From positions 1 through 6,849 of the forward strand of contig DAOWEW010000151.1 of assembly GCA_030638305.1 (NCBI GenBank): DNA of 6,849 bases. The letters run 5' to 3'. A program made the translations under genes and the position numbers. Position 1 is the first letter of the stretch; every line of letters begins with the position of its first letter. Below the pieces are notes generated by a model. It made no database searches. It was not told where the DNA came from and worked only from the letters and a program-made list of their open reading frames with translations. The DNA comes from Desulfobacteraceae bacterium (GTDB lineage Bacteria; Desulfobacterota; Desulfobacteria; Desulfobacterales; ETH-SRB1). Below are positions 6,096 through 6,849 of the stretch, in pieces.

Positions 6096-6849
6096 GAAAA
6101 AAATACTTGATGAACTGTATTCGCGGTATAACCGGCGCGAGTTTGTCCATCCTGATCCGCTTGAGTTCCTATACGATTATAAAGATATTCATGACCGTGA
6201 AATAGTGGGATTTATCGCTTCGTCGCTTGCTTACGGCAGGGTTGCCCAGATACTCAAAAGCGTTTCTTCCGTTTTTGAGCGAATGACTTCACCATCAATA
6301 TTTTTGAAGCATGCTTCACGGAAGTCACTTTTTAAGACATTTAAAGGTTTCAAGCACAGGTTTACCACCGAAGAAGAAATTGCCGCGATGCTTTTTGGGA
6401 TTAAGCGGGTTATCAAGCGTTACGGTTCTCTTCATGCGTGCTTTACAGCCTGCATGAATGACGACGACGCCACCATCCTTCCGGCGCTTTCGGCCTTTGT
6501 AAAGAAATTGATTGCCGAATCTGACAGGCAGCGCAATAGCCTTGTACCATTGCCGACACGCGGGAGTGCATGCAAGCGTCTTCTCCTTTTCCTGCGTTGG
6601 ATGGTAAGAAAGGATGAGGTGGACCCGGGAGGATGGGATAATGTGCCGAAGTCCAGGCTGATCGTTCCCCTTGATACCCATATGCACAGAATAGGTCTGG
6701 CGCTTGGATTAACGCAACGAAAGCAGGCAGACATGCGTACTGCCATAGAAATAACCACTGCCTTTAGAACAATATCTCCCGATGATCCGGTCAAGTACGA
6801 TTTTGCTCTTACCCGGTTAGGAATTCGGGATGACACGGACATGGACGCA
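6085..6849 (+). CDS. DUF2400 / TIGR02757 family protein, C-terminus outside window
   Basis: Open for 255 codons to the right edge with no stop. I recognise the conserved uncharacterised TIGR02757 (DUF2400) family from HPDPLEFLYDYKDIHDREIVGFIASSLAYGRV near the N-terminus, RKDEVDPGGWDNVPKSRLIVPLDTHMHRIGLALGL (about 174-215), and DPVKYDFALTRLGIR near the C-terminus. Family members are about this size, so only a few residues should be missing. The segment L196-DTHMHR resembles the VDTHxxR segment of endonuclease III-type helix-hairpin-helix glycosylases, where the Asp is catalytic. The LPGVGxKTA hairpin with catalytic Lys is not visible, so enzymatic activity is not established. The ATG at 6085 lies within the end of the preceding gene (11-nt overlap) without a good ribosome binding site, which points to translational coupling. 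TTG at 6088 is an alternative start. Function unknown. Confidence 0.88.
   Translation, partial: MLVRKKILDELYSRYNRREFVHPDPLEFLYDYKDIHDREIVGFIASSLAYGRVAQILKSVSSVFERMTSPSIFLKHASRKSLFKTFKGFKHRFTTEEEIAAMLFGIKRVIKRYGSLHACFTACMNDDDATILPALSAFVKKLIAESDRQRNSLVPLPTRGSACKRLLLFLRWMVRKDEVDPGGWDNVPKSRLIVPLDTHMHRIGLALGLTQRKQADMRTAIEITTAFRTISPDDPVKYDFALTRLGIRDDTDMDA

Overview
The window looks like a chromosomal segment of an anaerobic, moderately AT-rich bacterium. The best guess is a sulfate-reducing deltaproteobacterium (Desulfobacterota). The grounds are inferential: a Desulfovibrio-type flavodiiron protein next to a flavoredoxin-like protein, a DUF2400/TIGR02757 gene, and an RsmB motif I spelled DACAGLGGKT. 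No rRNA or marker in the window fixes the taxonomy.

Layout. On the minus strand, reading right to left, runs ribF (FMN/FAD synthesis), def (peptide deformylase), fmt (Met-tRNAi formyltransferase) and rsmB (16S rRNA m5C methyltransferase, cut by the left edge). def and fmt overlap by one base and together form the formyl-methionine cycle. rsmB extends the translation theme. ribF supplies flavin cofactors, which the plus-strand proteins also need. On the plus strand there is a tRNA-Leu(CAG) with its own terminator. It is followed by a compact three-gene cluster: a flavodiiron protein (Roo/FprA type, O2 or NO reduction), a stand-alone flavin-reductase/flavoredoxin protein, and an uncharacterised DUF2400 protein cut by the right edge. 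The first two genes fit an oxidative or nitrosative stress defence module. The third overlaps the second and carries an endonuclease III-like Asp-Thr-His motif.

The most striking non-coding signal is a family of short dispersed repeats. One complete copy lies between fmt and rsmB: 107 bp, with 27-nt inverted ends that match at 26 of 27 positions, flanked by a TTA direct duplication. It looks like a MITE or similar non-autonomous element. At least four further partial copies, all sharing the end motif TTCGTCCACGTTCCTTA or a close variant, lie only at gene boundaries: between ribF and def (two), upstream of ribF, and immediately upstream of the flavodiiron gene. The TTA at the element edge coincides with the fmt stop codon. 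At the flavodiiron gene the edge merges into the likely Shine-Dalgarno sequence.

No gene-free stretch exceeds 300 bases. The longest, 3870-4130, holds one repeat end and a long inverted repeat upstream of the tRNA. There is no CRISPR array, phage gene or transposase gene in the window.
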